Positions 62,405 through 64,000 of a DNA stretch of 64,000 nucleotides are shown piece by piece. The DNA lies in the NCBI GenBank assembly GCA_964019425.1, contig OZ025847.1, forward strand, positions 154,501 through 218,500, in the 5' to 3' direction. The notes under the pieces were generated by a model, which did not search any database, was not told the DNA's origin, and saw only the letters and a list, made by a program, of their open reading frames with translations. The translations under genes were made by a program, and so were the position numbers. Position 1 is the stretch's first letter, and the number at the start of each line of letters is the position of its first letter. The DNA is from Flectonema sp. DT1601 (Eukaryota; Euglenozoa; Diplonemea; Diplonemida; Diplonemidae).

Positions 62405-64000
62405 TCAATCAACCTCACTAATACACAGAGTACGAGAACCATAGGAAACAGTTGAAATCGGAACTGCAACTGTAGGTATATCAATCAAGTACGGTCGACA
62501 AGCAACAATTAACTCATCAGAAATATTAATATAATCAAAACACGAATAAGAACTTGGATTTAAAGTCATATCGTGTGCTCTATTAAAAACAGAATACGCA
62601 TTGAGCTGATCTCTTGAAACACAATTACCAAGACGAGGATGTACTATCGATAGCAAAGATGTAACTATGTTACAACAATAAACTTTTTGTGCCCGATGGA
62701 AATATGAATCACTGTTTCTATTGAGTTCTTCTCCTTTTATCATCTCTGACAGTTTAGAGTTACTCACGTTCATAATATTACTCGAAATTCTAACTAATTC
62801 TAAGACGTTGTCTCGTTGGTTCTCCGGATACGCAATGACTTCAAGATTGCCATCTGCGTCATTATCAAATTCAACAGCTATCCTAACCTCACCAATTGCC
62901 TTTTGAGGAATCGGTATATAAACTTCTCCAATTGTTTTATTAAACTCCGGGTACATTGAAGCTCCTGATTGAATTGTCAAACAAAAACAATTTTGATTCA
63001 AATGCCTAGTTGTGATGATAACCTTTTTACGACAAGGAATAGTTGTGTTTCTTGGGATAACAGGGTGAAATAATAGAGATTCGGTCATGTTAACATTTTG
63101 AACACCAAAAACTGTATCCATCGAATGAACATCTGCATCGTGACTAACTGACAGTTTTGAATTGGTAGTCTCCGATTGAGGAGTTATCATGTCAGCTGAA
63201 TGATATTTTCCCTTATAGACATCCGATACAGAGTATCCTTCCCTCTCTGAATCTCCAAAACTAAAACCTGCACTATGAGACTGATGCAATCCACCAGTAA
63301 GAAACCCATTTTCATCATAATAAGGAGATTGTTTTGCTAGTACTGCCTTGCATAACGATGACATTTGAGAAATCCCAGCTACCCTAAATGTGAGGATCAC
63401 ATCACTGTCAAAACTGTTCTTATCTTCCATTAGTTTTTCTTCAATTCCATAAAAGAAATCGTCATTCTCAGTAGTAATCTTCTTTAAGTCTTCTAACATT
63501 TGAATTCCAATGCAATGCAAGACATAGTTTTGTATATCTACAGTAGTTAGAATGCCTGTTTCCTGCTCTACCTGCTTCATGATTAAACTAACATCAAGAG
63601 ACTCATCACCAGTACCATTACAAACACAAAGAGCAGTCAGCAATATATATTCTAGTAGGGGGTCGTTAATAGTTTCTTTCAGAGGTTCGAGTAACGCTAA
63701 ACCATCAAAGAGTCCTCCCTGTATAGATCTGGCGAGTAGGTTGATAGTTTGAGGTGTTCCCTTAACGACTCCAATCGATTGTTTTTTATTAACTTCGCTG
63801 GTCACAATTGGATTCCCAAACAAGGCGGCTGCTCTCTTCAATTCCTTAAAACCCTCAACAGGATCGATTGTTTCGTATCTTACAGAGATAGTATCGCGGA
63901 ATACGTTTGAACCACAATCTGCTTTACTGCAGACAATGCCCAAGCTTAGCGGAGTAACATCCAACAGGAGAAGGGATTGTTTTTGAGGAGCCCTCTTTTT
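62405..64000 (-). CDS. Hsp70-like protein, C-terminal part, with ~285-aa insertion (runs off the window)
   Basis: Partial gene: the frame is open from base 64000 with no start, reading QKQSLLLLDVTPLSLGI, the Hsp70 interdomain linker and first strand of the substrate-binding domain. In ordinary Hsp70 about ten residues separate this from the RNTTIP motif. Here ~285 residues intervene (about 63073-63930) before PVIPRNTTIPCRKK. After that the substrate-binding beta domain continues (GEVRIAVEFDNDADGNLEVIA). The helical lid appears shortened or diverged. The ATPase domain should lie to the right of the window. It is probably a divergent chaperone or Hsp110-like relative. The insertion contains two soft helical stretches (around LLEPLKETINDPLLEY) and a Ser-rich part with no recognised domain. 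Confidence 0.75.
   Translation of the reverse strand, partial: KKRAPQKQSLLLLDVTPLSLGIVCSKADCGSNVFRDTISVRYETIDPVEGFKELKRAAALFGNPIVTSEVNKKQSIGVVKGTPQTINLLARSIQGGLFDGLALLEPLKETINDPLLEYILLTALCVCNGTGDESLDVSLIMKQVEQETGILTTVDIQNYVLHCIGIQMLEDLKKITTENDDFFYGIEEKLMEDKNSFDSDVILTFRVAGISQMSSLCKAVLAKQSPYYDENGFLTGGLHQSHSAGFSFGDSEREGYSVSDVYKGKYHSADMITPQSETTNSKLSVSHDADVHSMDTVFGVQNVNMTESLLFHPVIPRNTTIPCRKKVIITTRHLNQNCFCLTIQSGASMYPEFNKTIGEVYIPIPQKAIGEVRIAVEFDNDADGNLEVIAYPENQRDNVLELVRISSNIMNVSNSKLSEMIKGEELNRNSDSYFHRAQKVYCCNIVTSLLSIVHPRLGNCVSRDQLNAYSVFNRAHDMTLNPSSYSCFDYINISDELIVACRPYLIDIPTVAVPISTVSYGSRTLCISEVD

Noticed and set aside
1-64000. tRNA, rRNA, retrovirus-like, Polinton-like or intact transposon genes
   Set aside because: I looked for their hallmark proteins and terminal repeats and saw none; the array at 1-8850 is a host gene duplication.

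Overview
The window is nuclear DNA from a unicellular, flagellated eukaryote. It has spliceosomal introns (GTAT...AG), secreted multidomain proteins, an ER-anchored ubiquitin-conjugating enzyme, a nexin-dynein regulatory complex (axoneme) protein, and long poly-A/poly-T runs between genes. Every gene I can support lies on the minus strand, about 21 genes over 64 kb. Nearly every start codon has a pyrimidine-rich AG splice acceptor only about 9-50 nt upstream, and some intergenic gaps are under 110 bp. Together these suggest polycistronic transcription with spliced-leader trans-splicing, as known in Euglenozoa (kinetoplastids, diplonemids, euglenids), dinoflagellates and some other lineages. 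The ordinary cis-introns make a diplonemid-like or other non-trypanosomatid euglenozoan my leading guess. That is inference; I found no spliced-leader RNA gene here and cannot fix the lineage.

Layout (coordinates rise against transcription). 1-8850: tandem array of three ~3.3 kb units, each with a secreted CUB-tyrosinase gene; the repeat is still running at base 1, so more copies may lie outside. 8.9-12.3 kb: helical-repeat protein of the organellar RNA-binding type. 13.2-14.2 kb: unrecognised repeat protein. 16.3-18.0 kb: PKA regulatory subunit. 18.2-18.5 kb: a two-exon 61-aa gene. 18.7-21.7 kb: membrane protein with a degenerate caspase-like domain. 22.1-27.4 kb: two ALYREF-type mRNA export factors flanking a DRC10/DRC9-like axonemal gene. 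28.4-37.7 kb: 3,087-aa armadillo-type/coiled-coil protein. 40.0-53.7 kb: 4,499-aa type I membrane protein with five VWA and four C-type-lectin-like domains. 53.8-56.3 kb: five small genes packed closely. 57.0-57.6 kb: UBE2J-type E2. 59.6-61.5 kb: four-exon PFK-2/FBPase-2. 62.4-64 kb: 3' part of an Hsp70-like gene with a ~285-aa insertion.

The genes do not form one pathway; their shared feature is direction and spacing, consistent with one or more long polycistronic units read right to left. The most interesting items are the directional/acceptor architecture, the mosaic tyrosinase array, the giant VWA/lectin receptor, the pseudo-caspase membrane protein, the Hsp70 insertion, and a structured element in the large ALYREF intron. 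I saw no tRNA, rRNA, CRISPR, virus-like element or intact transposon.
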